Source of the DNA: JANXLS01 sp038227045
GTDB taxonomy: Bacteria; Planctomycetota; SZUA-567; H5-PLA8
Reading direction: 5' to 3'
Length of the DNA stretch: 64,000 nt
NCBI GenBank assembly: GCA_038227045.1
Contig: JBBRQD010000001.1
Location: forward strand, 124,001-188,000
Every line of letters starts with the position of its first letter. The first letter of the stretch is position 1. The notes beneath the pieces are model-generated. The model had not been told where the DNA came from. It did no database searches and saw only the letters and a program-made list of their open reading frames with translations. The position numbers and the translations under genes were made by a program. Shown one piece after another: positions 33,277 through 42,517 of this stretch.

Positions 33277-34098
33277 TCAGTAACTATTGCGGAGATCCAC
33301 GCCCGTTCGAAGTTCCATGCCGACCTGGAATCGTTCGATGCTCAGCGCCCGGCCCGTGACATCGTCGATTTTGATGGCGACGCCGCAGGCCTTGATATCG
33401 TTTTCCGCAACTTCAAACCGTGCCGGCATGGACGTGCGCAGCTTTTTCAGGACCGCGAATTTGTCGCGCCCCAGCACCGAATCGTACGGTCCTGTCATGC
33501 CCAGATCGGAGATGTACGCGGTACCACCGGGCAGGATGCGCTCGTCGGCGGTCTGTACATGCGTGTGCGTCCCGACGACGGCCGAGACTTTTCCGTCAAG
33601 ATGCCAGCCCAGCGCGATCTTTTCGCTCGTCGCTTCGGCGTGCATGTCCACCAGGATGATCTTGGACTGCTGCGAGGCGGTCTGCACGATTTCGTCCGCC
33701 AATTCGAACGGACAGCGCAACGGCTCCATGAATACGCGCCCCATTAAATTCATCACGACGATGCGCGTGCCGGCTTTGGTGGTGTAAAGCCCCCATCCTT
33801 TTCCATCGGCGGATTTCGGATAGTTCGCCGGACGCAGCACCGGCACTTCGTGGATGATCAACGGGTATTCGCGGTTGCGGAAAATGTGGTCGCCGGTGGT
33901 GATTACGTTCGCCCCGCAACTCATGATTTTCGTGTATGTCGCCGGTGTCAAGCCGGAACCAGCGGAGGCGTTCTCGCCATTGACGACGATAAAATCGGGC
34001 TTGTATTTTTCCTGCAAAATCGGAACGGCGTTCGCCAAACCGTCCCGCCCGGGACGGCCCACTACGTCGCCGAAGAATAAAACAGTCACGGTAGCCAA
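33277..34098 (-). CDS. YmdB-family metallophosphoesterase
   Basis: A 273-residue cytosolic phosphodiesterase of the YmdB/TIGR00282 family (the B. subtilis member acts on 2',3'-cyclic nucleotides). Metal-binding motifs appear in order: GDVVGRPGRDG, NGENASAGSG, TTGDHIFRN (the family's GNH reads GDH here), DMHAEATSEK and GTHTHVQTADE. Length fits (about 265 aa). It lies just upstream of xseA in the same direction. Neither gene indicates which nucleotide is used here. Confidence 0.92.
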   Translation of the reverse strand: MATVTVLFFGDVVGRPGRDGLANAVPILQEKYKPDFIVVNGENASAGSGLTPATYTKIMSCGANVITTGDHIFRNREYPLIIHEVPVLRPANYPKSADGKGWGLYTTKAGTRIVVMNLMGRVFMEPLRCPFELADEIVQTASQQSKIILVDMHAEATSEKIALGWHLDGKVSAVVGTHTHVQTADERILPGGTAYISDLGMTGPYDSVLGRDKFAVLKKLRTSMPARFEVAENDIKACGVAIKIDDVTGRALSIERFQVGMELRTGVDLRNSY

Positions 34099-34236
34099 AT
34101 AGAAACTCGAGTTCTAAGAAGCGCTTCTGGCGCTCACGAGAGATAATACGGGCAGACGCAAGAAATGCAATTTTGAAAAAAGCGCGACGATGCGCGGGGT
34201 AGACATCTATACGCTTTTAATCTCAAGGATCCTTTC

Positions 34237-35283
34237 ATGCCCGATATGCGCACGCTGCCCGAAATTATTGAAAATCAAGAAGCGCTCGATGAAGTCTTGA
34301 CTCGCCCATCGGCGGCGCTCGTTGAGTTCGTCAAAACACTGCGCGGCCCGCTGTTGATTTTGGGCGCGGGCGGCAAGATGGGCCCGACGCTGGCCGTCCA
34401 AGCCCGGCGCGCCGTCGAAGCCGCGGGGTGCGCGCTGGAAATCGTTGCGGCGAGCCGCTTCTCCGATCCAGGCGCACGCAAGTGGCTTGAAGAGCGTGGC
34501 GTCCGTACTCTTAGCGCCGATCTATTATCGCGCGACGCGCTGGCGCCTCTTCCGGACTCTGAGAATATTATTTATCTGGTGGGCCTCAAATTCGGCACCG
34601 AACAGAATCCCGCCATGACATGGGCCATGAACTCGCTGGTTCCGGCGAACGTCGCCGAACGCTACCCTCGCGCGCGGATTGTCGCGCTTTCCAGCGGCAA
34701 CGTGTATCCGCTCGTACCGGTCTGTTCCGGCGGTGCCACGGAAGACCATCCGCTCACTCCATTAGGGGAGTATCCCAACGCGTGCGTCGCGCGCGAACGA
34801 ATCTTCGATTACTTCGCTCAACGCAACGGCACGCCGATTGTCACGGCGCGTTTGTCGTACGCCGTCGAACTCCGCTATGGCGTATTGCTGGACATGGCCA
34901 CACGAATTTGGGCCGGCGAGGCGCTCGAAGTCAGCATGAACTCGCTCAATTGGATCTGGCAGGGCGACGCCAACGACATGATCGTGCGCATGCTCGCTCA
35001 CGCCGCAAACCCACCCCTCGCGTTGAATCTCACCGGCCCGCAACCTCTTTCCATCCGCACCGCCGCTGAGCGCTTATCCCAATTGCTGGAGAAACCCGCC
35101 CATTTCACCGGCAGCGAAGCCGACACGGCGATGCTCATCAATCCGGCACGCGCCTGCGCACTGTTGGGCGCGCCGGAGACTCAACTGGACACTGTCTTGC
35201 GGTGGATCGCACACTGGGTAAAGCACGGCGGCCGGTCACTGGGCAAGCCAACTCATTTTGAAGTTCGCGATGGGAAATATTAA
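34237..35283 (+). CDS. NAD-dependent epimerase/dehydratase-family protein with altered YxxxK
   Basis: A 348-residue extended SDR-like protein. The nucleotide-binding motif is GAGGKMGPTLA (about 43-53), and the active-site Ser region is ALSSGNVYPLV. The catalytic Tyr179 is present in EYPNACVARER, but the Lys four residues later is Cys183. Typical epimerases need that Lys, so either another residue serves or the reaction differs. AAGGA lies 7 bases before the ATG. It starts a rightward series with a DapA-family aldolase and a secreted beta-helix protein, suggesting sugar or sugar-acid metabolism. Confidence 0.82.
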   Translation: MPDMRTLPEIIENQEALDEVLTRPSAALVEFVKTLRGPLLILGAGGKMGPTLAVQARRAVEAAGCALEIVAASRFSDPGARKWLEERGVRTLSADLLSRDALAPLPDSENIIYLVGLKFGTEQNPAMTWAMNSLVPANVAERYPRARIVALSSGNVYPLVPVCSGGATEDHPLTPLGEYPNACVARERIFDYFAQRNGTPIVTARLSYAVELRYGVLLDMATRIWAGEALEVSMNSLNWIWQGDANDMIVRMLAHAANPPLALNLTGPQPLSIRTAAERLSQLLEKPAHFTGSEADTAMLINPARACALLGAPETQLDTVLRWIAHWVKHGGRSLGKPTHFEVRDGKY

Positions 35284-35288
35284 AAACA

Positions 35289-35340
35289 GTTTCAGGTTTC
35301 AAGTCACGAACCTGAAACTTGAAACCTGAAACCCTTTTTT
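35289..35340 (+). terminator. 16-bp stem terminator after the epimerase gene
   Basis: GTTTCAGGTTTCAAGT (35289-35304) pairs perfectly with ACTTGAAACCTGAAAC (35317-35332) around a 12-base loop, followed by CCCTTTTTT. It is a convincing intrinsic terminator, or attenuator, between the epimerase and aldolase genes. Confidence 0.75.
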
Positions 35341-35355
35341 AAGAGACATTAAAAA

Positions 35356-36429
35356 ATGAATCGATATCCGATTCCTCCGGCATGGGTGAGCGCCGCGCTT
35401 AAAGATGGGATCGTCATCCCGGCGCACCCGCTCGCGCTGACACGAGCACGCAAGCTCGACGAGCGGAGGCAGCGTGGCCTGACGCGCTATTACCACGCCG
35501 CGGGTGCGGGCGGTGTGGCCGTCGGCGTGCACACGACTCAATTCGAAATTCGCGATCCTAAAATCGCGCTTTTCAAGCCGGTCCTCACGCTTGCGTCCGC
35601 AACTGTCGACTCGTGCGACGCCGCAACCGGCCGCCGCACCGTAAAGATTACCGGCATCTGCGGGAAGACCAAACAAGCTGTTTCCGAAGCGCAATACGCG
35701 CGCGACATCGGCTATCACGCCGGTTTGCTTTCACTGTCGGCTTTCAAGAACGCCAGCGATTCGGAACTGATCGCACATTGCGAGCAAGTCGCGCGCGAGA
35801 TGCCACTCGTCGGTTTTTATCTCCAACCGGCGGCGGGCGGGCGGCTGCTATCCTACGGATTCTGGCGGCGTTTCGCTGAAATTCCGAACGTGGCCGCGAT
35901 CAAAGTCGCCGCGTTCAATCGCTACCAAACGCAGGACGTCGTGCGTGCGGTCGCGGATGCCGGGCGCGCAAACGAGATCGCGCTCTACACCGGCAACGAC
36001 GATCACATCGTCTGCGACTTGCTCACCGCCTACTCCTTTAATACATCGAACGGCCCCGCGACCGTGCGCTTTGCCGGCGGATTGCTGGGACATTGGGCGT
36101 GTTGGACTTCCGGCGCGGTCGAACTGCTTCACGCGTGCAAACGCGTTCGGAGCAGCGCGGCGATCCCCTCGGAGATGTTGACGCTCGGCGAAGCCATAAC
36201 GGATTGCAACGCCGCGTTCTTCGACGCGGCAAACGGGTTCGCGGGATGCATCGCCGGAATTCATGAAGTGCTGCGACGCCAGGGCCTGCTCGAAAATCTC
36301 GTCTGCCTCAATCCAAACGAAAAGCTCTCGCCGGGACAAGCCCGCGAGATCGACCGCGTCTATCGCGACTATCCGGAACTCTCAGACGATTCATTTATTA
36401 AGGAAAATTTGAGTAAATGGCTAAGCTGA
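35356..36429 (+). CDS. dihydrodipicolinate synthase/N-acetylneuraminate lyase-family aldolase
   Basis: A 357-residue TIM-barrel Schiff-base lyase-like protein, somewhat longer than DapA (about 290 aa). The Schiff-base Lys183 lies in VAAIKVAAFNRY and the conserved Tyr in LVGFYLQPAAGG. The usual GTTGE is replaced by GAGGVAVGVHTTQF. Substrates may be 2-keto-3-deoxy sugar acids or related compounds rather than aspartate semialdehyde; the class cannot be fixed from sequence. It overlaps the downstream beta-helix gene by 13 bases, so those two form an operon. Confidence 0.83.
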   Translation: MNRYPIPPAWVSAALKDGIVIPAHPLALTRARKLDERRQRGLTRYYHAAGAGGVAVGVHTTQFEIRDPKIALFKPVLTLASATVDSCDAATGRRTVKITGICGKTKQAVSEAQYARDIGYHAGLLSLSAFKNASDSELIAHCEQVAREMPLVGFYLQPAAGGRLLSYGFWRRFAEIPNVAAIKVAAFNRYQTQDVVRAVADAGRANEIALYTGNDDHIVCDLLTAYSFNTSNGPATVRFAGGLLGHWACWTSGAVELLHACKRVRSSAAIPSEMLTLGEAITDCNAAFFDAANGFAGCIAGIHEVLRRQGLLENLVCLNPNEKLSPGQAREIDRVYRDYPELSDDSFIKENLSKWLS

Positions 36430-38219
36430 ATCTCATATTATTAAGCGGCATTTTGATTGCATTGGCGCATCCGCTTCGTGCGGAAAACGCCTCGACGCCA
36501 TTGGGCGAACCGGTTCTGGAACCGTCCACGCTTCATTGCCTCGGCGCCTATTGGATGATCAAAGGCGACGACAACAAGAACGCTGAAATCGCGATGAGCT
36601 TTCGCAAGAATGGCGCGGGGGAGTGGACGAAGAGCATGCCGATGTTCCGCGTCGAAAAAGGCGCGCCGGAAGGCGAGATGATGGCCGCAGGAGATAAAAA
36701 AAACCACAAGACACTTCTGCAAATTCCACACGACGCCTGGCTCTTCGCCGGGAGCATTGTGCTGCTGGAACCGGATACGGTTTATGAACTGAAATTATCT
36801 CTGATCGATCCGGACGGCGGCGGCATCGAGAAGATTTTGAAATGCCGCACGCGCGCCGAACCGCACGAATCCGCGGATGCAAACAAGCGCTACGTCGTGC
36901 CGGGCAGCGGTGGCGGATCGGGCACCGCCGCCGATCCGTTCAAAGGACTTGCCGCCGCGCAAAAAGTCGCGCACCCAGGCGATTTGTTTCTCATTCACGC
37001 CGGCGTGTATGAGGGCATGTATGAATTCCAACGCAGCGGCGAGCCGAATAAGCCGATCATCTGGCGCGGCTTCGGAGACGGCGAAACGGTGCTCGATGGC
37101 GGCGGCAAAGACGACGCGCATCTTACCGGCAAGGTCGTCACCGCCACCGATGTCCACGATATTTGGTTCGAAAAGCTCACGCTCAAAAACGCCGACCGGG
37201 GAATCGTCTTGAACGGCAGCGCGCGCATCGTCGTCAGGCGCTGCCACCTCCACGGCATCCACAGCGGCATCACCGCGACGCGCAACGACAAGGACACGAT
37301 CCACGATCTCTTCATCGCGGACAACATCATCGAGGGCCCGTTCAAATGGGTCACGCCCAACGATAAATTGTGGCACGAACTGTGGGAAAAATACGAATAC
37401 CGCGGCATTGAAGTCAGCGGCGCGGGGCACGATGTCTGTTACAACAGCATCCGGCACTTCAAGGACGCAATGGACACCTTCCCATCGGTGCACTGCGCCG
37501 CGATCGATTTCCATCACAACGAGTGCGGCGAGTCGCTCGACGACGGCTGCGAGATGGATTTTTCCGAGCGCAACACACGCTGCTTTTTGAATCGATTCAC
37601 CAATGTTTTCCAGGGCATCTCGGTACAGCCCGTCTTCGGCGGCCCCGTCTACATTTTCCGCAACGCGCTCTACAACGTATTCAAGGAGCCGTTCAAATTG
37701 CACAACACGCCGTCGGGCGCAATTATTTTTCACAACACAGTCGTCAAGCAAGGCGCACCAACATTTGTCGCGACGAGCGACAGCCCGCATCACTGCGTCT
37801 ATCGCAACAATCTCTTCATCGGAACGACCGACAACTATGCCATGGAATATACCCCGAAGATGATCGACTGCGATTTCGACTACGATGGATTCGGCGGCGG
37901 GCCTTGGAAGATGTTCCTAAAATGGAACGATGTCCGCTACAAGACGATCGAAGAAGTCCGTGAGAAAGCCCCGGTCTACCGCCACGCTATTTTGGTCGAT
38001 CCCAACACGTTCGCATCCGGCCTTGGCGTCCCCGCCAACCCGGACACACAATTTGAAAGTGCGATCGTCGATCTTAGACTGAAACAAAACTCCGCTGCAA
38101 TCGATGCCGGCGAACCTCTGCCCGGATTCAACGACGGATTCACCGGCAAAGCGCCCGATCTGGGAGCGCATGAATTTGGGAGCGAATTGCCGCATTACGG
38201 GCCGCGGCCGGAAAAGTAG
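36417..38219 (+). CDS. secreted right-handed beta-helix (pectate lyase-like) protein
   Basis: A 600-residue exported protein with signal peptide ending PLRAEN (about 24). Residues 30-145 form an Ig-like beta domain (DTVYELKLSLIDPDGG). Residues 155-480 are a parallel beta-helix introduced by GSGGGSGTAADPFKGLAAAQ and containing RGIVLNGSARIVVRRCHLHG and GIEVSGAGHDVCYNSI. The end carries SAAIDAGEPLPGFNDGFTG and PDLGAHEFG, the closing motif of many such proteins. It probably binds or cuts an acidic polysaccharide; no catalytic residues can be assigned. It is translationally linked to the aldolase gene, consistent with uronate or sialic-like sugar use. Confidence 0.85.
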   Translation: MAKLNLILLSGILIALAHPLRAENASTPLGEPVLEPSTLHCLGAYWMIKGDDNKNAEIAMSFRKNGAGEWTKSMPMFRVEKGAPEGEMMAAGDKKNHKTLLQIPHDAWLFAGSIVLLEPDTVYELKLSLIDPDGGGIEKILKCRTRAEPHESADANKRYVVPGSGGGSGTAADPFKGLAAAQKVAHPGDLFLIHAGVYEGMYEFQRSGEPNKPIIWRGFGDGETVLDGGGKDDAHLTGKVVTATDVHDIWFEKLTLKNADRGIVLNGSARIVVRRCHLHGIHSGITATRNDKDTIHDLFIADNIIEGPFKWVTPNDKLWHELWEKYEYRGIEVSGAGHDVCYNSIRHFKDAMDTFPSVHCAAIDFHHNECGESLDDGCEMDFSERNTRCFLNRFTNVFQGISVQPVFGGPVYIFRNALYNVFKEPFKLHNTPSGAIIFHNTVVKQGAPTFVATSDSPHHCVYRNNLFIGTTDNYAMEYTPKMIDCDFDYDGFGGGPWKMFLKWNDVRYKTIEEVREKAPVYRHAILVDPNTFASGLGVPANPDTQFESAIVDLRLKQNSAAIDAGEPLPGFNDGFTGKAPDLGAHEFGSELPHYGPRPEK

Positions 38220-38229
38220 GAGTTTCAGA

Positions 38230-39090
38230 ATGACGCTGCGCCTCATGACGCTCACCGACATTCCCGCCGCGCAGAGGCTGCGCGCGCTGGCGCAGTGGAA
38301 TCAGACTGACGCCGATTGGCGCCTCCTTCTTAAACTTGCGCCTGAAAGCTGTTTCGTTGCGGACATCGACGGGCTTGTCGCCGGGACCGCCACGGCCGTG
38401 CGTTTCGATCCCGCGCAGGGTCCGGGTTCGTTCGGCTGGATTGGAATGCTGCTGGTCGATCCCGCGCAACGCCGCGGCGGCATAGGCTCGATGTTGCTCA
38501 AACAGTGCATCGCGTTTTTGGATCAACACGGAGTGGAAACAATCAAGCTCGATGCCACTCCGCTCGGAAAGAAAGTCTACGACACGCTCGGCTTTCGAAC
38601 TGAATACACTTTGGAACGCTACGAGGGTATGGCGCAACCCTCAACATTGACGCCGGAGCCCATTGAGCCGTTGAGTACCTCCGACATGAATGAACTCAGC
38701 GCTTTCGATGCGCCGATCTTTGGTGCGCGCCGCGATGCCTTTCTCGACGCTTGGCGAAAGAACATTCCGGAGTGCGCATTCGTTGCTCGCATGGACGGTG
38801 TCATCGCAGGCTATGTGTTGGCCCGGCGCGGCGAGCGTTTTCAACACATCGGCCCGGTGGTCGGCAAGACCCCGGCGCTTTGCGAATCGCTGCTCCGCGC
38901 GGCACTGCAACCGCTTGAAGGCCAGCCCGTCGTCGTCGATCTGCTCAACGAAAACCCGTGGACCCGGCCCATCGCCGAACGCTGCGGCCTGCGCGCGCAA
39001 CGTCCGCTGATCCGCATGTTCCGAGGCCCCAACACCGCACCAGGGCGGCCGGAGCAGGTGCTCGCAATTTGTTGCCCGGAGCTCGGGTGA
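38230..39090 (+). CDS. GNAT acetyltransferase with C-terminal DUF1248-like domain
   Basis: A 286-residue protein. The N-terminal GNAT domain (1-140) has the acetyl-CoA loop VDPAQRRGGIGSMLL and KKVYDTLGFRTEY. A second acetyltransferase-like domain (150-280) follows, ending with NPWTRPIAERCGLRAQRPL and RMFRG, as in YitH-type proteins. AGGAG stands about 8 bases before ATG 38230, just after the beta-helix stop, so it may be the last gene of that operon. Substrate unknown. Confidence 0.86.
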   Translation: MTLRLMTLTDIPAAQRLRALAQWNQTDADWRLLLKLAPESCFVADIDGLVAGTATAVRFDPAQGPGSFGWIGMLLVDPAQRRGGIGSMLLKQCIAFLDQHGVETIKLDATPLGKKVYDTLGFRTEYTLERYEGMAQPSTLTPEPIEPLSTSDMNELSAFDAPIFGARRDAFLDAWRKNIPECAFVARMDGVIAGYVLARRGERFQHIGPVVGKTPALCESLLRAALQPLEGQPVVVDLLNENPWTRPIAERCGLRAQRPLIRMFRGPNTAPGRPEQVLAICCPELG

Positions 39091-39206
39091 ACCCATCAAA
39101 GTTCACGCCGCCAAATCGCTCCTTGCACTCCTATCCCCCCGGCTAAACTAACGCTCAATTCGCCGTAAAAAGTGGATTGCGAATCAACCGGAGCGCTCAC
39201 TCGAAA

Positions 39207-40880
39207 ATGGCCCCACAGTACATTTACATCATGGAGGATCTGCACAAATTCCATGACAAGAAAGAAGTCCTCAAAGGCATCTGGCTCAGCTTTTATCCCG
39301 GCGCAAAAATCGGCGTGCTCGGCGGCAACGGCGCGGGCAAATCGACGCTGCTGCGCATCATGGCCGGCGTCGACAAGGAATTCGACGGCACCGCACGCCC
39401 CTATTCAAAAGCGACCATCGGCTTCGTTCAACAGGAACCGCAGCTCGACAATTCCAAAACTGTTCTCGGAAATCTCGAAGAGGCCGTCGCGGAAACCAAA
39501 GCCGTTTTGCATCGCTACAATGAGATCAACGAAAAACTCGCCACGGAACTGAGCGAGGAGGAGATGACCGCGCTCCTCGAGGAACTCACTTCCACGCAGG
39601 AACAAATTGACGCATGCGACGGTTTCAATCTCGACCGCCAGCTTGAAATCGCCATGGATGCGCTGCGCCTTCCGCCGCCCGATGCCGATGTGAACAAGCT
39701 CTCCGGCGGCGAAAAACGCCGCGTCGCGCTCTGCCGCACGCTGATGCTGAAACCCGATCTGCTGCTCCTCGACGAACCGACGAACCATCTGGACGCCGAG
39801 TCCGTGGCATGGCTCGAACGCCACTTAAAGGACTATAAGGGAGCGGTCATCGCCGTGACGCACGACCGCTATTTCCTCGACAACGTGGCCGGATGGATTC
39901 TCGAACTCGATCTCGGCAAGGGCATCCCATACGAAGGCAATTACTCTAGTTGGCTGGAACAAAAGCGTAAGCGCCTGGAGATCGAAGAGAACCAGGAGTC
40001 TTCCCGCCAGAAAGCACTCGCACGCGAACTCGAATGGGTGCGTCTGTCTCCGCGCGCGCGCGTCGCAAAAAACAAGGCCCGCATCGCCCGCTACGAAAAG
40101 CTCGCCGCCGCGGATGCGGATGTGCGCGAAGACGCCGTCGAATTGCAGATTCCAAAAGGCCCGCATTTGGGCGACAAAGTCGTCGTGATGAAGGAAGTGT
40201 CGAAAGGCTTCGGCGATAAATTGTTGATGGAGCACGTCAACATTTCGCTCCCGCCCGGCGGCATCGTCGGCGTGATCGGTCCGAACGGCGCGGGAAAAAC
40301 CACGCTCTTTAAAATGATTCTCGGGAGTGAAAAACCGGACAGCGGTACAGTTGAAATCGGCAGCACCGTCGACATCTCCTACATCGACCAGAACCGCGAT
40401 ACACTCGATCCCGAGAAGACCGTCTACGAAGAAGTCTCCGGCGGCAGCGACTGGGTCTATTTCGGAAAGGACCGGCTCGCCGCGCGCGCGTATCTGGCGC
40501 GTTTCAACTTCCGCGGCCAGGACCAACAGAAAAAAGTCGGCATCCTGAGCGGCGGCGAACGCAACCGCGTCCAGCTCGCCAAGCTGATCAAGCGCGGCGG
40601 CAACCTGCTGCTGCTCGACGAACCGACCAACGATCTCGACGTCGAAACACTGCGCGCGCTCGAAGAAGGCCTCGAAAATTTCGCGGGCTGCGCGGTCATC
40701 ATCAGCCACGACCGCTGGTTCCTCGACCGCGTCGCCACACACATCCTCGCGTTCGAAGGCGACAGCGTCGTCCGCTTCTTCGAAGGAAACTTCCAGGCTT
40801 ACGAAGCCAAGCGCCACGAGGAACTCGGCACGGACGCCGACACGCCGCACCGCGTGGTATATAAAAAGCTGGTGCATTAA
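39207..40880 (+). CDS. ettA: energy-dependent translational throttle protein EttA (ABC-F)
   Basis: A 557-residue ABC-F ATPase that binds the ribosomal E site and gates elongation according to ATP/ADP. Both ATPase domains are intact: Walker A GGNGAGKST and GPNGAGKTT, signatures LSGGEKRRVALCR and LSGGERNRVQLAK, and Walker B LLLLDEPTNHLD and LLLLDEPTNDLD. The EttA arm insertion and the linker (KRKRLEIEENQESSRQKALA) match E. coli EttA, and its length (555 aa) is nearly the same. Start 39207 (MAPQYIYIMEDL) is where homology begins. It is followed by a repeat hairpin, so it is probably monocistronic. Confidence 0.96.
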   Translation: MAPQYIYIMEDLHKFHDKKEVLKGIWLSFYPGAKIGVLGGNGAGKSTLLRIMAGVDKEFDGTARPYSKATIGFVQQEPQLDNSKTVLGNLEEAVAETKAVLHRYNEINEKLATELSEEEMTALLEELTSTQEQIDACDGFNLDRQLEIAMDALRLPPPDADVNKLSGGEKRRVALCRTLMLKPDLLLLDEPTNHLDAESVAWLERHLKDYKGAVIAVTHDRYFLDNVAGWILELDLGKGIPYEGNYSSWLEQKRKRLEIEENQESSRQKALARELEWVRLSPRARVAKNKARIARYEKLAAADADVREDAVELQIPKGPHLGDKVVVMKEVSKGFGDKLLMEHVNISLPPGGIVGVIGPNGAGKTTLFKMILGSEKPDSGTVEIGSTVDISYIDQNRDTLDPEKTVYEEVSGGSDWVYFGKDRLAARAYLARFNFRGQDQQKKVGILSGGERNRVQLAKLIKRGGNLLLLDEPTNDLDVETLRALEEGLENFAGCAVIISHDRWFLDRVATHILAFEGDSVVRFFEGNFQAYEAKRHEELGTDADTPHRVVYKKLVH

Positions 40881-40885
40881 CGCGT

Positions 40886-40961
40886 TCACCACAGAATCAC
40901 GGAGAACACGGAGATGGAATTAAGCCGGATTTTCATTCTGTTCTCTGTGACTCTGTGGTGC
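40886..40961. repeat. inverted repeat TTCACCACAGA..TCTGTGGTG
   Basis: TTCACCACAGAATCACGGAG on the left and CTCTGTGACTCTGTGGTGC on the right form an imperfect hairpin around an AT-rich centre. It is a member or relative of the CACCGCAGAG family (1224-1325, 42386-42512). It directly follows ettA and creates a false in-frame ATG (40955) for the next gene. Confidence 0.7.
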
Positions 40962-40981
40962 AAAAGCGGTGGAGAAGTAGT

Positions 40982-42379
40982 ATGACGCGAGAGCCTGAAA
41001 TCGAGCGCGTAGCCATCCATATCGCTGCCGCGCTGTGTGCAATTCTATTCGTTTTCGCCTCAGCGCCTATTTGCCGCTGCGAAGAAGCGCCGGACGATCG
41101 CAAGTTGCTCGACGCGCTGCGCTCCGACGACTTCGACGCGCGCGATGCCGCGAAGAAAAAACTGATCGACCGAGGCGAAGCGATTCGCGGCATCATCACC
41201 GACGAACTCGCCAAAAAAGACATCGATCCGGATTACAAAGACAATCTCAAGGGCATCGCGGCAAAACTCAAAGACGCCGACGTGCTCAAGGCGTTCGATA
41301 CGCCCAAGCGGATCGACCTGGATATAAAAGACGAATCGGTGAATGCAGCGCTCGAGAAACTGAAGGTTCATTTCGGATTCGAGGCGCAAGCCAAAGGCGA
41401 CGCGGGGAACAAGAAAATTACCGTGCAGTTGAAAGATGCGACCTATCTGGAATCCGTGGACGCGGTGCGCAAAGCCGCCAATCTGGCTTATGACCGCAAC
41501 GAAATCATGCAGATGATGTTCCGCCGTCGCGGTAAAGCCGGGGCCGAAAGCGCGGCGGCCTTGGCGTTGCGCGAGAACGGCGACGATGCGCTGCTGCCCG
41601 CCGCCGCAAAGGGGCCGGTGCTCGCATTTTTCGAGAGCATCAACTACCACCTGTCGCGCAACATCAACTTCGGCAACGAAGGCAAAAAGAATGCGGTCGC
41701 GCAGAAGAATTTCAGCATTCAGGGCTTTCTCATCGTCGAGCCTGAATTGCGTTGCGCGTCGATTGGGCTCACCAATATGCGTGCGATCGGCGCGAACAAC
41801 GAAGCCATCGGCACGGGCACTGTATCGTTGAACAATTACTGGGGCGGCGCGGATTCGAAAGGTGGCTTCCGCATTTACAATTTCAACGCCGGGTTTTCGC
41901 CTCAGGCCGATCCGCCCGCGACGCTGAATTGGAAGATGTCCGCGAAACTTCAGGTGCCGGTGAAAGTGACTGAAAAACGACTCGAGAATTTGATGGACCT
42001 GACAGGCAAGACTCAAGATTTCATGGGCGGCTCGTTCACCATTGGAAAACTGGAACGCGAAGGCCGCGGCACCTGGAAACTGTCCTACACAAGCACCGGA
42101 GCGCTGATGGAAATGAGCACTGGCGGGCGCACGTCGCGGTGGAACAATGGCGGCGAAACCCTGGCGGCCGGCAATCCCGATTTCGCGGCCGGAATGTTCA
42201 TTCTGGATGCGCAAGGCAAGACGATGGACGGCGGCAGTTATAGTGGAAGCGGCGGCAACAACACGTATCACGTCGATATGGAACTGACCGCCGAGCCGCG
42301 CGCCATTCTCTTTCGAAAACCGGGCGAAACGCAAACGCGTGAATTCGAACTGGAGATTCCCAACGTCCCGGTTCCATAA
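40982..42379 (+). CDS. exported protein of unknown function with a secretin-N-like segment
   Basis: A 465-residue protein. The signal peptide (about 8-32, IAAALCAILFVFASAPICRC) is followed by HEAT-like helices (DDRKLLDALRSDDFDARDAA). A beta segment DLDIKDESVNAALEKLKVHF with KITVQLKDATYLESVDAV resembles the short domains at the N-terminus of secretins/STN. The remainder is beta-rich with repeated strands and a Gly/Ser-rich region (GGSYSGSGGNN). The ATG at 40955 lies within the preceding repeat, so I start at 40982. I do not recognise a named family. Confidence 0.72.
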   Translation: MTREPEIERVAIHIAAALCAILFVFASAPICRCEEAPDDRKLLDALRSDDFDARDAAKKKLIDRGEAIRGIITDELAKKDIDPDYKDNLKGIAAKLKDADVLKAFDTPKRIDLDIKDESVNAALEKLKVHFGFEAQAKGDAGNKKITVQLKDATYLESVDAVRKAANLAYDRNEIMQMMFRRRGKAGAESAAALALRENGDDALLPAAAKGPVLAFFESINYHLSRNINFGNEGKKNAVAQKNFSIQGFLIVEPELRCASIGLTNMRAIGANNEAIGTGTVSLNNYWGGADSKGGFRIYNFNAGFSPQADPPATLNWKMSAKLQVPVKVTEKRLENLMDLTGKTQDFMGGSFTIGKLEREGRGTWKLSYTSTGALMEMSTGGRTSRWNNGGETLAAGNPDFAAGMFILDAQGKTMDGGSYSGSGGNNTYHVDMELTAEPRAILFRKPGETQTREFELEIPNVPVP

Positions 42380-42385
42380 AACTTA

Positions 42386-42512
42386 TTCACCGCGGAGCAC
42401 ACAGAGGTTCGCAAAGGACAGCAAGGAAGAGGAAGGGGATTATTTTTACCGCCTTTTTCCTCTTCGTTTTCCTTTGCGAACCTCTGCGTACTCTGCGTAC
42501 TCTGCGGTGAAA
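42386..42512. repeat. inverted repeat of the CACCGCAGAG..CGCAAAGGAC family
   Basis: Arms TTCACCGCGGAGCACACAG plus GGTTCGCAAAGGACAG (from 42386) and CCTTTGCGAACCTCTGCG plus ACTCTGCGGTGAA (to 42512) pair over more than 30 bp. It sits between two convergent genes and is the largest member of the family. Confidence 0.8.
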
Positions 42513-42517
42513 AACAG

